From Enterococcus casseliflavus NBRC 100478 (GTDB lineage Bacteria; Bacillota; Bacilli; Lactobacillales; Enterococcaceae): 64,000 nt of DNA. Of this stretch, positions 28,814 through 39,531 are shown piece by piece. The notes under the pieces were generated by a model. The model did not search any database and was not told the DNA's origin. It worked only from the letters and a program-made list of their open reading frames with translations. The position numbers and the translations under genes are program-made. How positions within the stretch are numbered: position 1 is the first letter of the stretch; each line of letters starts with the position of its first letter. The stretch lies in NCBI RefSeq assembly GCF_001544095.1, contig NZ_BCPT01000018.1, forward strand, positions 1-64,000, given 5' to 3'.

Positions 28814-29713
28814 TCAATACTCATCTTTGCGATAGCCATAATCCGTTAAGAATGTTTGCTTGTCGCGCCAATCTTTTTGCACTTTTACCCATAATTCCAA
28901 GAAGACTTTGTCATCTAACAAGTGTTCAATGTCTAAACGAGCTTTCGTACCGATCTGTTTCAGCATTTTTCCGCCTTTGCCGATGATAATGCCTTTTTGA
29001 CTGTCACGTTCGACAATGATCGTCGCTTGAATATGCACCTTGTCATTGTGGTCTCGTTTCATGGAGTCAACCACGACCGCTACTGAGTGAGGTACTTCAT
29101 CTCTGGTCAGTAGCAAGACTTTTTCCCGCACCAATTCAGAAACGATAAAGTATTCTGGATGATCCGTGATTTGATCCTCTGGGAAGTACTGAGGCCCTTC
29201 TGGCATTTCATCGATCAGTAGCTTCATTAACGTTTCGAAATTATTGCCTTCTGTTGCGGAAATCGGTACGATCTCAGCAAAGTCCATTTGTGAGGAGTAG
29301 TCTTCAATAATTGCCAATAAGGCATCTGGATGGACTTTATCAATTTTATTGATCACGAGGAAAACCGGTGTCTGACTTTGGCGCAATCGTTCGATAATAA
29401 AATCATCGCCCTTGCCACGCTTTTGGTCCGCACTGATCATAAATAGCGTCACGTCAACTTCTCGCAGTGCACTATAGGCGGTTTCAACCATAAAATCGCC
29501 TAAACGGTGTTTGGGTTTGTGGATCCCTGGTGTATCGATAAAGATCAGCTGTGCGTCATCCGTCGTGTAGACCCCTTGGATTTTGTTACGGGTCGTTTGC
29601 GCTTTGTCACTCATGATCGCGATTTTTTGTCCTACGACTCGATTTAGTAGTGTTGATTTCCCAACATTTGGCCGCCCGACGATCGCAACGAAGCCTGATT
29701 TGTGTGTTGTCAT
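28814..29713 (-). CDS. era: GTPase Era
   Basis: Essential GTPase for 16S rRNA maturation and 30S assembly, 299 residues. P-loop [22 protein letters not shown] and NKIDK are followed by a C-terminal KH domain with [13 protein letters not shown]. It follows dgkA by 34 bases in the phoH-pgpH-ybeY-dgkA-era cluster typical of Firmicutes. Confidence 0.97.
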   Translation of the reverse strand: MTTHKSGFVAIVGRPNVGKSTLLNRVVGQKIAIMSDKAQTTRNKIQGVYTTDDAQLIFIDTPGIHKPKHRLGDFMVETAYSALREVDVTLFMISADQKRGKGDDFIIERLRQSQTPVFLVINKIDKVHPDALLAIIEDYSSQMDFAEIVPISATEGNNFETLMKLLIDEMPEGPQYFPEDQITDHPEYFIVSELVREKVLLLTRDEVPHSVAVVVDSMKRDHNDKVHIQATIIVERDSQKGIIIGKGGKMLKQIGTKARLDIEHLLDDKVFLELWVKVQKDWRDKQTFLTDYGYRKDEY

Positions 29714-29747
29714 TGTTGTTCCCCTTTATCTTGTGTTTTGGTGCGCA

Positions 29748-30143
29748 TCAGAAGAGCTGCAGCAATTTTGGCAAGAAGATGATCGCTGCGACGACTAACG
29801 CAAAAACTGCGGTCATCAGCACGGCACCAGCTGCCATATCTTTGATTTTTTTTCCGATAGGATGGAAATGGAAATCTGTAAACATATCTACTACGTTTTC
29901 AAAGACGGTGTTGATGATCTCAACGATCCAGACTAAGAAAACAGCTAGCAGCAACCAGAGCCATTCCATTTGACTCAAACGGAAAATAAAGCCCGCAATG
30001 ATCGCAACGATTCCTAGTGCAACATGTTTACGCATATTGCGTTCCTCTTTAAAGACGGTTTTTATACCAGTGAAAGCAAATTCGATCGACGAAATAAATT
30101 GTTTGTTTTTCCCAATATTCTTATCTTTTGAGTCCATAGGCAT
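29748..30143 (-). CDS. dgkA: Diacylglycerol/undecaprenol kinase family protein
   Basis: Small membrane kinase of about 131 residues with three hydrophobic helices and the catalytic signature EIINTVFENVVDMF. In Gram-positives this family mostly phosphorylates undecaprenol. The chosen start (30143, ATG within ybeY) has AAGGA eight bases upstream, overlapping the ybeY end by 23 bases; an ATG two codons later is possible. Cluster position is the standard one. Confidence 0.92.
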   Translation of the reverse strand: MPMDSKDKNIGKNKQFISSIEFAFTGIKTVFKEERNMRKHVALGIVAIIAGFIFRLSQMEWLWLLLAVFLVWIVEIINTVFENVVDMFTDFHFHPIGKKIKDMAAGAVLMTAVFALVVAAIIFLPKLLQLF

Positions 30144-30597
30144 CCAGTATTTCCTTTTGCAGTCCAAACATTTCCTTTTCATCTTCAGGTGTCATATGAT
30201 CATAGCCATTGATATGCAAGAAACCATGTAACGCCAAGAAACCCAGCTCCCGATCATAGGTGTGCCCGTATTCAGCAGCTTGTTCTTTCGCTCGTTCAAT
30301 GGAGATCATAATATCTCCAAGATCACGCGGCAGCTCTTCAAGGGCTTCGTCAAAAATGATCGACAGCTCTTCGTCTGTTTCTTCTTCAAAGGCAAAACTA
30401 ATGACATCTGTTGGCATATCTTTGCCGCGGTACTCCCGATTGATTTCTTGGATCGCCGCATTGTCCATAAATGTGACGGACATTTCTGTATCCTCTGGAA
30501 GTTCTAAATGTCCTGCAGCAAATTGCAACAGTCCTTCGATCTCTTTGATCTTGGTTTCCCCCACTGAATTTGTCTCATCTAAAAAGGTAATCTCCAT
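30121..30597 (-). CDS. ybeY: Endoribonuclease YbeY
   Basis: Metal-dependent RNase for rRNA maturation and ribosome quality control, 158 residues. The zinc motif H-x3-H-x5-H is visible as HGFLHINGYDH. The start at 30597 overlaps the pgpH stop by one base (TAATG); a longer frame upstream is pgpH sequence in another frame. Coupled to pgpH above and dgkA below. Confidence 0.95.
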   Translation of the reverse strand: MEITFLDETNSVGETKIKEIEGLLQFAAGHLELPEDTEMSVTFMDNAAIQEINREYRGKDMPTDVISFAFEEETDEELSIIFDEALEELPRDLGDIMISIERAKEQAAEYGHTYDRELGFLALHGFLHINGYDHMTPEDEKEMFGLQKEILDAYGLKR

Positions 30598-32798
30598 TAG
30601 CGCTCTCTTCTTTCTTGTTCTTCTTTCATTTTCTCTGCTTCCGACTTCATTTTTGGATATTTGATCCGTGAATGGAAGGTACTGCAAAGTCCGTTGACCA
30701 GTGATTTTTCAATCATTCGGATTTCTTTCAAAGTCAGGCCTGTTTCATCCAGTTGACCGTCTAAGATCCGATCATTGATGAGATTTGCAACAAATTCTTG
30801 AATCTTTTGATTTGTTGGATTTTCCATCGCTCGAACAGCTGCTTCACAACTATCCGCGATACTCACAACGCCAGCTTCTCGTGTTTGCGGTTTTGGACCA
30901 GGATAACGGAAATCTTCTTCCGTCACCTCGGGATTACGCTCTTTGGCTTTCACGTAGAAATAACGCATCAAGGTCGTGCCATGGTGTTGACGACAAATGT
31001 CGATCACCATGCGCGGCATTTTGGCTTCTTCGAGAATTTCCGCCCCATCGATCACGTGACCGAAGATAATTTGTTTGCTGTCTTCAGGCAACAAGAAATT
31101 ATGCGGGTTTTCGGCACCAGCAGGTAAATTTTCTACGAAGAAATTGGCATGTTTGACCTTGCCGATATCATGGTAATAACAAGCCACACGAGTCAGTAAG
31201 CTTTGCCCGCCGATTTCGGCAACGGCATTGGCACTAAGATTGGCAACCATCATACTGTGATGATACGTTCCTGGCGCTTCTTCCAGCAACTGTTTTAACA
31301 ATGGATGATTCGGGTTACTCAATTCATTTAACACGATCATACTCTCATCCGTCACCAACAATTCGATGTAAGGATGTAGTCCCATCGTTAGCAAATAGCT
31401 TAAGAGAGAGCCTGCTAAACCACAAATGATCGTGGTCCAAGTGTTCCCGCGAGCAAAATCCATTCCTTGGAAAATCACCAGCACAAAACTCAGTAAGAGC
31501 GGAAAGACGATCACCCACGCTACTGCCGTTTTCCCTTGACTAGCGATGCGGGCACGCTTGATCATCGTTCCCATCAAGCCAGAGAACAAATAGGTGACTA
31601 AGACGGTCGTCAACAAATTGGTTCCGCTAGAATCAAAGTAAATAAAGAGTGCACTGATTACTTGGAAAATCGCAGACAAAATCCCCAAACGACGGCTGGA
31701 GAAAATACTCAGGATCAATGGTGTAAACGCAGCTGGGAAAAACAGCGGGATAAAGGTCACTAATTCAGATTGGAAAAGTTGGAAAAACTTCATGATCAAA
31801 ATACTGAATGCCATTGCCAAAATATAAAACGTGACCGCATTCATCCGTTTTTCCACGTCTTTCGTCTGTTTCGTGTAATAAAACACCATCAGCATCTGTA
31901 AGACTGTTGCTAACACTAAAGCGATCAATGGAAAAACAGAAAAGGTCTGATTAGTCATTCCTAAAAGCTGCAGCTTCTCTAGGGCATTGGCATCGATCTG
32001 CGAGCCCTCACGGACAATGATCTCTCCTTGATAAATCATCACTGGAGGAACAGCATCCATGGCGGTTTGCCGTGCTTCTTCTGTCCGTTTTTCATTTGGG
32101 ATATCGTTCACGACGATTCCTTGATTGACTAAGAAACGTAAGACAGAAGCCATGTCTGAGCTAACATCTAAGAACTGGATCTTATCTTCCGCCTCAGAAC
32201 GGAACGTACTTAATTCCGTTTGGCGAATCTGTTTCGCCATTTGTTCATCTATTAATTGTAGCGCATAGGTACGCACTGTATTTAATTCATCATCACTTAA
32301 TGAGAACATCGTCGTCAAAAAATTATTGGTAAATGACTGATAAAAATCTAGTTCATCATCACTCATTTTTTCAAATTCTTGTTTTAAGGCTGCGATATAT
32401 TCATCTGTACTAGGTTTAGGGATATTTTCATCCTCATCGGCTTCAGCCACTTTTTTTTCATGGGCTTCATCCACTGATTTTTTGACTGAAGCAACTAAGT
32501 CAAATAAATGATCGATACGATCATGCTGCGTTTGCGCCAGTGTATCCTGATACGTGTACTCTGGTGGTACAGCTTCGGCAGCCAGTTTACGTTTTTGTTC
32601 CGTCGCAGCGGTATTTTCGATCGTTTTATTGGCACGGATATTTTCTTCCGCCACTTGACCTTCGCTATAATCGACATTGTTTTGTTTGACGCTGGTGTAC
32701 ATGATACCAATCGAAAAAAGAAAGAAAAGGAACATCAAAACTGGTAGATAGAATTTCCCAAGTCTTTCTCTAAATTTCCGTAGTGGTTGAATGATCAT
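30597..32798 (-). CDS. pgpH: 7TMR-HD cyclic-di-AMP phosphodiesterase
   Basis: Membrane phosphodiesterase of 733 residues. An N-terminal helix and large extracytoplasmic 7TMR-HDED domain (about 40-265) precede seven transmembrane helices and a cytoplasmic HD domain with YHHSMMVANL and CYYHDIGKV. The family hydrolyses c-di-AMP, affecting osmotic and cell-wall homeostasis. Lies 21 bases after phoH. Confidence 0.95.
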   Translation of the reverse strand: MIIQPLRKFRERLGKFYLPVLMFLFFLFSIGIMYTSVKQNNVDYSEGQVAEENIRANKTIENTAATEQKRKLAAEAVPPEYTYQDTLAQTQHDRIDHLFDLVASVKKSVDEAHEKKVAEADEDENIPKPSTDEYIAALKQEFEKMSDDELDFYQSFTNNFLTTMFSLSDDELNTVRTYALQLIDEQMAKQIRQTELSTFRSEAEDKIQFLDVSSDMASVLRFLVNQGIVVNDIPNEKRTEEARQTAMDAVPPVMIYQGEIIVREGSQIDANALEKLQLLGMTNQTFSVFPLIALVLATVLQMLMVFYYTKQTKDVEKRMNAVTFYILAMAFSILIMKFFQLFQSELVTFIPLFFPAAFTPLILSIFSSRRLGILSAIFQVISALFIYFDSSGTNLLTTVLVTYLFSGLMGTMIKRARIASQGKTAVAWVIVFPLLLSFVLVIFQGMDFARGNTWTTIICGLAGSLLSYLLTMGLHPYIELLVTDESMIVLNELSNPNHPLLKQLLEEAPGTYHHSMMVANLSANAVAEIGGQSLLTRVACYYHDIGKVKHANFFVENLPAGAENPHNFLLPEDSKQIIFGHVIDGAEILEEAKMPRMVIDICRQHHGTTLMRYFYVKAKERNPEVTEEDFRYPGPKPQTREAGVVSIADSCEAAVRAMENPTNQKIQEFVANLINDRILDGQLDETGLTLKEIRMIEKSLVNGLCSTFHSRIKYPKMKSEAEKMKEEQERRER

Positions 32799-32819
32799 AG
32801 TTCTCCTCCTAAAAGACGA

Positions 32820-33794
32820 TCAGCGCTTGTCTTTAAGATCTGCTTCTTCATATGCGCGAATGATCTCGGCAACAACTGGATGCCGCACGACATCTCCTGC
32901 TTCAAAATTAGCAAAAGCAATTTTAGGGATCTCTTGTAACGTCCGTTCGGCGTGGATCAAGCCGCTTAAAGTCCCTTTTGGCAAATCGATCTGGCTGGTA
33001 TCGCCATTGACGATCATTTTAGAGTTGAATCCTAAACGGGTCAAAAACATTTTCATTTGAGCGATCGTCGTATTTTGCGCTTCATCTAAAATGACAAAGG
33101 CATCTTCTAGCGTACGTCCACGCATATATGCCAATGGTGCGATCTCAATGACGCCTCGTTCCATGAGACGGTTCGTATGATCCATCCCAAAAATTTGATA
33201 CAACGCATCATAAACGGGGCGTAAGTAAGGATCAACTTTTTCTTTCAAGTCTCCTGGTAGGAATCCAAGATTTTCTCCTGCTTCAACGGCGGGACGTGTC
33301 AAAATGATTTTTTGCACTTGGCCTTTCTTTAGAGCTGCAATTGCCATTACGACTGCTAAGAAGGTCTTTCCGGTTCCAGCGGGGCCGACACCAAACACTA
33401 CATCATGTTTACGGACGGCTTCGATATATTTTTTTTGCCCAGCATTTTTCGCTCGGATCGGTTTGCCGTTACGGTCTTTGATGATCTCTTCTTCATACAT
33501 ATCTTTGAAATAATCAAGACTGCCCTTATTCACCATATTCAACGCAGTGATCACATCAGGGGTACTGATATTGATGCCTCGTTTGATCAACTCTTGCAAA
33601 GCCCGAATCACGGATTGTGCCTTTTCAGCGGCTTCAGTTTCTCCTACGATTTGGATCAGCTCACCACGAGTGTGAATGACCGTTCCTGTGGAGTCTTCAA
33701 TAATTTTGATGTTCTTATCGTGGGCACCTAATAATAAACGAACGTCATCGTTTTCACTAAGTGTTATCTCGATCGTTATTGTTTTGTCTGTCAA
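32820..33794 (-). CDS. phoH: PhoH-like ATPase
   Basis: Cytoplasmic ATPase of 324 residues with an N-terminal KH-like segment and a P-loop domain (GPAGTGKTFLAV; DEAQNTT). The family is linked to RNA metabolism but the activity is not settled. Initiation appears to be at TTG (33794) with AAAGGAG eleven bases upstream; no better start is in frame. First gene of the phoH-pgpH-ybeY-dgkA-era cluster. Confidence 0.93.
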   Translation of the reverse strand: MTDKTITIEITLSENDDVRLLLGAHDKNIKIIEDSTGTVIHTRGELIQIVGETEAAEKAQSVIRALQELIKRGINISTPDVITALNMVNKGSLDYFKDMYEEEIIKDRNGKPIRAKNAGQKKYIEAVRKHDVVFGVGPAGTGKTFLAVVMAIAALKKGQVQKIILTRPAVEAGENLGFLPGDLKEKVDPYLRPVYDALYQIFGMDHTNRLMERGVIEIAPLAYMRGRTLEDAFVILDEAQNTTIAQMKMFLTRLGFNSKMIVNGDTSQIDLPKGTLSGLIHAERTLQEIPKIAFANFEAGDVVRHPVVAEIIRAYEEADLKDKR

Positions 33795-33919
33795 ATATGT
33801 TACAGCTCCTTTTTTGGCGTTCTTATTAATAATAACATAAGATGGAAAAAAGAAAAATTACTTATCAAGCACAACAGTCGTTTCCGCTTGTCCTTATGCT
33901 TTTTTTAAGTTTTCGAAAT

Positions 33920-33959
33920 CAGAAAAAAAAGCCGCAAGCATGTCATCCATACTTGCGGC
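33920..33959 (-). terminator. Terminator of rpsU-yqeY
   Basis: Stem GCCGCAAG.ATG/CAT.CTTGCGGC (33931-33959) followed on the minus strand by eight T residues. Confidence 0.88.
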
Positions 33960-33965
33960 GTGAGC

Positions 33966-34415
33966 TTACATTTGATCCAATAATTCTTTAACGATCGCAT
34001 TGACTTGATTGCCGTCTGCTTTGCCTTTAACTTGTGGCATTACAGCACCCATCACTTTTCCAAATTCTTTGGAAGAAGAAGCACCAGTCTTTTCAATCGC
34101 TCCAGCGACGATTTGGCGGATTTCCGCTTCATCGAGTTGTGCTGGCAAATATTTTTCAACAACTGCAATTTCAACTTTGACTTTCTCTGCTAGATCATTT
34201 CGGTCAGCTTTCTCAAACTCATTTAAAGAATCACGACGCTGTTTCATCTCACGAGACAAAACGGTCAACTCTTCTTCTTCATTCAAGTCAGAACCTTTTT
34301 TGATCTGCTCATTTTGAATTGATGCTTTCAACATGCGGATCACCTGCAAGGTTTCCTTGTCTTTGGCTTTCATCGCTGTCTTCATGTCATCATTCAGTGT
34401 ACTTAGTAGTGTCAC
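33966..34415 (-). CDS. yqeY: GatB/YqeY domain protein
   Basis: A 149-residue helical protein of the YqeY family, resembling the tail domain of GatB amidotransferase. The GTG start at 34415 has GGAG eight bases upstream; the seven extra codons open before it would include the ribosome binding site. Cotranscribed with rpsU, a conserved pairing. Function in tRNA-related metabolism is suggested by homology but not established. Confidence 0.92.
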   Translation of the reverse strand: MTLLSTLNDDMKTAMKAKDKETLQVIRMLKASIQNEQIKKGSDLNEEEELTVLSREMKQRRDSLNEFEKADRNDLAEKVKVEIAVVEKYLPAQLDEAEIRQIVAGAIEKTGASSSKEFGKVMGAVMPQVKGKADGNQVNAIVKELLDQM

Positions 34416-34448
34416 ACTACCAGCTCCAATTCTCAAAACAGTAGAAAA

Positions 34449-34625
34449 TTAGAATTTTTTGCGTTTTCTAGCTGCTTCAGATTTTTTCTTACGCTTTACG
34501 CTAGGTTTTTCGTAAAATTCACGTTTACGAGATTCCTGTAAAGTACCCGCTTTTGACACGGAACGTTTGAAGCGACGAAGAGCATCGTCAAGTGATTCGT
34601 TTTTGCGAACGACTGTTTTTGACAT
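34449..34625 (-). CDS. rpsU: 30S ribosomal protein S21
   Basis: A 58-residue very basic protein beginning [19 protein letters not shown] and ending RKRKKF, unmistakable S21. It is shorter than usual ORF cut-offs. GGAGGGAGGG is close upstream of the ATG, fitting high expression. A perfect consensus promoter precedes it and yqeY follows after 33 bases. Confidence 0.97.
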   Translation of the reverse strand: MSKTVVRKNESLDDALRRFKRSVSKAGTLQESRKREFYEKPSVKRKKKSEAARKRKKF

Positions 34626-34708
34626 GTAAATTCCCTCCCTCCGAGCTTAAAAAGTAACCGTAGTTGTTATTGAAATAAAATCCCAAAAAACACGACTGTC
34701 CTTTAAAA

Positions 34709-34737
34709 ATTATAGCTAACCCCTGAAAAAGTGTCAA
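34709..34737 (-). promoter_or_regulatory. Consensus sigma-A promoter of rpsU-yqeY
   Basis: Minus-strand TTGACA (34732-34737), 17-base spacer, TATAAT (34709-34714): exact consensus in both boxes. The transcript would have a leader of about 75 bases. Confidence 0.85.
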
Positions 34738-34785
34738 GGCATTCTGTTAAAAAAGTCTTCGATCCCATCAAGTTTGTTTGGGTTT

Positions 34786-35217
34786 TCATTGACATTCTTC
34801 ACAACGGCCCAAAATCTCGAAGCGATGTCCCTCGATCAAGCAGCCAGGAAGCTGTTCTTGGAAGAAGTCCATCGGGCAAATATGCAGTTCTTTTGTTTTG
34901 CCACAAACCGTGCAAATAAAGTGATGGTGATGATAGTCCTCTAATTCTGCACAGCAGTTATAGCGAAACTTCATCTCCCCGTTCAGCTCTGTTTCTTCTA
35001 AAATACCGATCTCAGAAAAATCATGCAGATTACGGTAGATCGTATCATAGCTCAAGCCAGGATACTTTTCTGACATGTATTCATGAATTTCCTTGGCTGG
35101 CAAATAGCGATTTCGTTTCACTAAATAGGTGATGATCGCTTCTCTTTTTTTGGTGTATTTAAAGCCATTTTCTTTCAATGTAGTCATGGCATGCTTAATA
35201 AGTGTTTGATTTTTCAT
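34786..35217 (-). CDS. zur: Fur-family regulator, probably Zur
   Basis: Zinc-dependent repressor-type protein of 143 residues. It has the winged helix (YPGLSYDTIYRNL), a His-rich metal site (YHHHHF), and two CxxC pairs (CTVC and CEEC) for structural zinc. The wording around GILEETELNGEMKFRY and GHRFEILGRCEEC is closer to Zur than to PerR or Fur. AGGAGGGCC precedes the ATG. No zinc transporter is adjacent, so regulon members are elsewhere. Confidence 0.87.
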   Translation of the reverse strand: MKNQTLIKHAMTTLKENGFKYTKKREAIITYLVKRNRYLPAKEIHEYMSEKYPGLSYDTIYRNLHDFSEIGILEETELNGEMKFRYNCCAELEDYHHHHFICTVCGKTKELHICPMDFFQEQLPGCLIEGHRFEILGRCEECQ

Positions 35218-35269
35218 CGTAGGCCCTCCTGATAAATCAAAATCATTCCGATTCTATCGATCTTAAGTA

Positions 35270-35278
35270 TGGTATAAT
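35270..35278 (+). promoter_or_regulatory. Extended -10 promoter of the PPDK regulator gene
   Basis: TGGTATAAT ends 34 bases before the chosen start. The upstream in-frame ATG overlaps this element, which argues against that start. Confidence 0.5.
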
Positions 35279-35312
35279 GAAATCAATAAAAAAGCAAGAG
35301 AGGATTTTTCTT

Positions 35313-36200
35313 ATGAAGCCAACTGAACCTGAACAACCAGACTTGCAAGAAAAATTGCAAACCAGTGCCGCAGTGACGATGTTCGTGTTGTCGGACTCTG
35401 CCGGCGAAACGGCATCGAAGCTTGCACAAGCGACAATGGCCCAATACCCCAGCGTCGAATTTAACCTTTTTAGACGCACGTTTATCCACACAAAAGAGCA
35501 TTTGATCAAAGCTTTGTCTGATGCAAAAAAACACAACGCCATTATTCTTCATACCTTGATCAAAGAAGAACTTGTGGATTTGACGAATCATTTTTGTGAA
35601 GAAGCTGACCTTTACCATTTCGACGTATTGACCCCTCCAGTAAGTGAAGTAGAACGCCGAACTGGCGTAGCACCTTCACGAGAGCCAGGGGCTTTGCACC
35701 ACTTAAACGAAAATTATTTCAAACGCATCAAAGCCATGGAATTTGCGGTTATGTACGATGATGGGAAAGACCCTCGTGGCTTCTTGGAAGCAGATGTCGT
35801 GTTACTAGGGGTTTCTCGGACGTCAAAAACGCCTTTGAGTCTATTTCTAGCAAACAAAAATTTAAAAGTTGCTAACCTGCCTTTAGTACCGCAAGCCCAC
35901 ATCCCAAAACAGCTCTGGGAAATCGATCCGAAAAAAATCGTCGGGCTAACAAACGATCCGAATGTGTTAAACAGTATTCGCAAAGAACGGATGCGCTCCT
36001 ACGGCTTGAACCCAGATTCTGCGTATTCCGATATAGAAAAAATCAAAGCGGAGCTGACGTTTGCCAATGATCTGTATGAAAAACTAGGCTGTGTCGTGAT
36101 CAATGTCGCTTCTCTTTCCATCGAAGAAACCGCCTCTATGATTTTAAATGCATTAAACTTAGAAGATCATAGCTATTACACGTCAGAAACGAAAGACTAA
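35313..36200 (+). CDS. Pyruvate phosphate dikinase regulatory protein (PDRP/PPSR, DUF299)
   Basis: Bifunctional serine/threonine kinase and phosphorylase family controlling PPDK or PEP synthase. The 295-residue product has FVLSDSAGETA near the N-terminus and the P-loop-like GVSRTSKTPLSLFLA, both family hallmarks. Start at 35313 has GAGG nine bases upstream. No PPDK gene is visible in the window. Divergent from zur. Confidence 0.92.
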   Translation: MKPTEPEQPDLQEKLQTSAAVTMFVLSDSAGETASKLAQATMAQYPSVEFNLFRRTFIHTKEHLIKALSDAKKHNAIILHTLIKEELVDLTNHFCEEADLYHFDVLTPPVSEVERRTGVAPSREPGALHHLNENYFKRIKAMEFAVMYDDGKDPRGFLEADVVLLGVSRTSKTPLSLFLANKNLKVANLPLVPQAHIPKQLWEIDPKKIVGLTNDPNVLNSIRKERMRSYGLNPDSAYSDIEKIKAELTFANDLYEKLGCVVINVASLSIEETASMILNALNLEDHSYYTSETKD

Positions 36201-36217
36201 CATCGATGAAGCAATGA

Positions 36218-36256
36218 AAAATGGTGAACAGAAAATCTTCTGCTCACCGTTTTTGG
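36218..36256. terminator. Bidirectional terminator between the PDRP gene and thrB
   Basis: Arms AATGGTGA.CAGAA (36220-36233) and TTCTG.TCACCGTT (36238-36251) with T runs on both strands. Confidence 0.82.
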
Positions 36257-36281
36257 TCTGTGGCTCATTTATTATTCTCTT

Positions 36282-37151
36282 TTAGAACACTTGCAGCCCT
36301 TCACGATCGATTTGTAATTGTTCGATATACGCATTGCTCTCCAAGGCATGCAAAAGTTTTGAGATTCGTTCTGCCCGTTCCTCTGGGACGATCGCTAAGA
36401 CCGTAGGACCTGCGCCGCTTAAGAAACAGCCATAGCCGCCTTCTTCTTCGCAGATTTGGCGAATGGTCGACAAGTGCGGCACAAGCTTTTCCCGATAGGC
36501 TTCATGAAAACGATCCTGCTGCATCAATTTTCCTGCAAGAGGCAGATTGCCATTGATGACCGCTGCGATCATCACGTTGGCGATCGCACTGGCTTCGACA
36601 GCTTGCTCGTGAGAAAGAGTCTGCGGCAAGACTTGACGACTTGCTTCAGTCAACAGTTCTTCATGAGGAATATAGGCAATGATCTCGCACTCTGGAAAAT
36701 GATGCTTGACTAAATACGTATGCTTGTGCTGATGGTCGTATGCAGCAACCGCAAAATCTCCATAAATCGCTGGTCCAACGTTGTCAGGATGCCCTTCGAT
36801 GGCAGTTGCGATCTCAAGCTTTTGTGCTGCACTCAGATTCATGTGGGCCATGCGGTTGGCTAGTTCAATCCCGGCGACGATCACCGAGGAACTGCTGCCT
36901 AAGCCTCGTGCCAAAGGAATGTCCGAACTCATTCGGATTTTCAAAGGCTTCATGTTTGGTGCTAATTTCAATGCCACACGCAAAAGCAAGTTGGTTTCAT
37001 CCGTTGGGATCTCTGAACCTAGCTCATGGATGATTTCCCACGTATCGTTTTCTTTTAAAACTTCAATGAACAAATACTTTGACAGGGCAATCCCGCAGGA
37101 ATCAAAACCAGGCCCTAAGTTCGCACTGGTTGCAGGAACGCGGATCTTCAT
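36282..37151 (-). CDS. thrB: Homoserine kinase
   Basis: GHMP-family kinase of 289 residues that phosphorylates homoserine for threonine synthesis. The ATP-binding motif [14 protein letters not shown] and [13 protein letters not shown] are clear. It overlaps thrC by four bases (ATGA) as the last gene of hom-thrC-thrB. Confidence 0.96.
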   Translation of the reverse strand: MKIRVPATSANLGPGFDSCGIALSKYLFIEVLKENDTWEIIHELGSEIPTDETNLLLRVALKLAPNMKPLKIRMSSDIPLARGLGSSSSVIVAGIELANRMAHMNLSAAQKLEIATAIEGHPDNVGPAIYGDFAVAAYDHQHKHTYLVKHHFPECEIIAYIPHEELLTEASRQVLPQTLSHEQAVEASAIANVMIAAVINGNLPLAGKLMQQDRFHEAYREKLVPHLSTIRQICEEEGGYGCFLSGAGPTVLAIVPEERAERISKLLHALESNAYIEQLQIDREGLQVF

Positions 37152-38206
37152 AGATTGGCAACTCCTTCACGAAGATGCTGACGCATTTCTTCTAAATCAC
37201 TCATCTTATTGATGGTTACTTCTGTCGCTTTGATAGCTGTATCAGGATCTTTCAGACCATTTCCAGTAAAGACGGCAACGACAGTCTCACCTGGTTTGAT
37301 TTTCCCTGCTTTCACGTGCTGGATGACACCAGCCAGCGAGGCAGCTGAGCCTGGTTCAATAAACACACCATCTTGCGCAGCAATTTTACGGTAAGCATGC
37401 AAAATTTCCTCATCGGTTACTGCATCGATGTGTCCATTTGATTCATCACGAGCGGCTTCTGCCAACTGCCAGCTGGCTGGATTGCCGATCCGAATCGCTG
37501 TAGCAATCGTTTCTGGTTGTTCGATGACTTCCCCACGGACGATCGCAGCAGCACCTTCAGCTTCAAACCCATGCATTCTTGGCAACGCGGTGCCTTTTTT
37601 CTCATGCCATTCTTTGAACCCTTTCCAATATGCCGAGATATTTCCTGCATTACCGACAGGAATCGCAAGAACATCCGGTGCTTGTCCTAATTGTTCGCAT
37701 ACTTCAAAGGCAGCTGTTTTTTGTCCTTCTAAACGATAAGGATTGACTGAGTTTACTAGCGCCACGGCTTCGGTTTCTGCAATATCTCGTACTGCTTTTA
37801 ACGCTTCATCAAAGTTTCCTGGGATCGAAATGATGTCGGCTCCATAAACGATCGCTTGCGCCAATTTCCCCATAGCGATCTTGCCATCTGGAATAACAAC
37901 ATAGGCTTTGATCCCCGCTCTGGTCGCATAAGCTGCTGCTGCCGCACTGGTATTTCCTGTCGATGCACAGACGATTGCTTTGGCACCTTCTTCCACCGCT
38001 TTTGCCACCGCCATGACCATCCCTCGGTCTTTAAAAGAGCCTGTCGGATTCAGCCCTTCGTATTTTCCATACAATTGAATCCCTAATTCCTTGGAAAGGC
38101 TTGGTAAGGGAATCAACGGCGTGTTGCCTTCAGCCAGCGACAATGCTGGTGTATTTTCGTTGACTGGTAGATATTCCTTGTATTGATGCAATAATCCTTG
38201 ATACAT
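37148..38206 (-). CDS. thrC: Threonine synthase
   Basis: PLP enzyme of 352 residues converting O-phosphohomoserine to threonine. The PLP lysine is in [10 protein letters not shown], and the phosphate-binding loop [10 protein letters not shown] is present. Two bases follow hom; overlaps thrB by four bases. Confidence 0.96.
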   Translation of the reverse strand: MYQGLLHQYKEYLPVNENTPALSLAEGNTPLIPLPSLSKELGIQLYGKYEGLNPTGSFKDRGMVMAVAKAVEEGAKAIVCASTGNTSAAAAAYATRAGIKAYVVIPDGKIAMGKLAQAIVYGADIISIPGNFDEALKAVRDIAETEAVALVNSVNPYRLEGQKTAAFEVCEQLGQAPDVLAIPVGNAGNISAYWKGFKEWHEKKGTALPRMHGFEAEGAAAIVRGEVIEQPETIATAIRIGNPASWQLAEAARDESNGHIDAVTDEEILHAYRKIAAQDGVFIEPGSAASLAGVIQHVKAGKIKPGETVVAVFTGNGLKDPDTAIKATEVTINKMSDLEEMRQHLREGVANL

Positions 38207-38208
38207 GT

Positions 38209-39459
38209 TTATTCCTCCATCACTTTCATTATTTGTATGTCTTGTGCATCGGTATAAGTTGCGAGTTTTTCTGTTAGCTCTTTTTCGCTCATTGGATTGG
38301 TGATTCCAGCTATTCGTTGGTCTGCTTCGTTGAACACCGTTTGCTCAAACGCAAACCATTCTGGAAGAGCGTTCCCTTTGATCTCTTGACTTGAAAAAGA
38401 CACATAATGCCGGCTAGTAACTTCTTCTACAGATGCTAATGCTGTTTCTTTTTCAAAAGTTAGAAAAGGTTCAACGATCCCAAAGCTTTTATTTTTTGCT
38501 AAAACGGTCAAATCCGCTACCACGCTGGTGGCCGTCGGTCGTGATCCTGCTCCTGGTCCATAAACCATCGATTGATCGATGCCTTCACTCTCGATAAAAA
38601 TGCCATTAAACTCGTTTTGGATCGTCGCTAACGCATGGTTTTTCGGCACTAATACAGGTCCAACTGACACAGTAAGGGAACCGTCAACTGTCTTTTGTGC
38701 TGCACCGATCAACTTCACTTCATAACCAAAGACTTGTGCCTGCTTAATATCTGCCACAGCTAAGCCGCGGATGCCTTTTGTTGCCACATCAGCAACATGG
38801 ATCGTTTTTCCAAAAGCAAATTTGGTCAGGATCACCATTTTATAGGCCGCATCGATACCGTCAACATCATTAGTAGGATCTGATTCGGCAAAACCTTTTG
38901 CTTGGGCTTGTGACAAAGCATCTTCATAGGTCATGCCATCTTCCGTCATTTTTGTCAGCATATAATTGGTCGTCCCATTGACGATGCCAAAAATCCCTGT
39001 GATGGTATCAGGCAGATAGTGGGTGCTCAATGTACGTAAGATCGGAATGCCACCACCCACGCTGGCTTCATAATAAAGAGACACCCCGGCTTTTTCAGCG
39101 ATTGCCAGCAGTTCAGGTCCATGGGTGGCAATCAAGTCTTTATTTGCCGTCACAACGTGCTTCTTATTTTCTAAAGCAGCTGAAATAAACGCTTTTGCCG
39201 GATCGATCTTCCCGATCAATTCCACAATTACGTCGATGGTCTCATCTTCAAACAACTCATTTGCCTCATTCGTCAACGCAAACCCGTACTTAGCCGCTAA
39301 CGCAGACTTATCCTCGTAAGGCGAAGCTAATGCTTTCGTGATTTGCACACTGACTCCTGTGCGTGCCAGAATGGCTTCTTTTTGCTCTGCCAACACTTGG
39401 CATACCCCGCTGCCGACAACACCCATTCCTAATAATCCAATGTTCAATTGCTTACCCAT
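38209..39459 (-). CDS. hom: Homoserine dehydrogenase
   Basis: NAD(P)-dependent oxidoreductase of 416 residues converting aspartate semialdehyde to homoserine. The Rossmann motif [12 protein letters not shown], the catalytic region [11 protein letters not shown] and SDPTNDVDG are present, and the C-terminus may hold a short ACT-like domain. First gene of the threonine operon. A TTAGGGGG site precedes the ATG; no T-box or riboswitch is seen in the short upstream gap. Confidence 0.95.
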   Translation of the reverse strand: MGKQLNIGLLGMGVVGSGVCQVLAEQKEAILARTGVSVQITKALASPYEDKSALAAKYGFALTNEANELFEDETIDVIVELIGKIDPAKAFISAALENKKHVVTANKDLIATHGPELLAIAEKAGVSLYYEASVGGGIPILRTLSTHYLPDTITGIFGIVNGTTNYMLTKMTEDGMTYEDALSQAQAKGFAESDPTNDVDGIDAAYKMVILTKFAFGKTIHVADVATKGIRGLAVADIKQAQVFGYEVKLIGAAQKTVDGSLTVSVGPVLVPKNHALATIQNEFNGIFIESEGIDQSMVYGPGAGSRPTATSVVADLTVLAKNKSFGIVEPFLTFEKETALASVEEVTSRHYVSFSSQEIKGNALPEWFAFEQTVFNEADQRIAGITNPMSEKELTEKLATYTDAQDIQIMKVMEE

Positions 39460-39531
39460 AATGCCCCCTAACTGAAAACGTTATTAAAAACCGTTCATCT
39501 AATTTTAATATTTCCACTAGCATACCAAAAA

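Noticed and set aside
35240-35260. A Zur box between zur and the PPDK regulator gene
   Set aside because: AATCATTCCGATT is only weakly symmetrical and does not match the Zur consensus I know.
35714-35983. Minus-strand open frame within the PPDK regulator gene
   Set aside because: Antisense shadow of a well-recognised gene; no start signals of its own.
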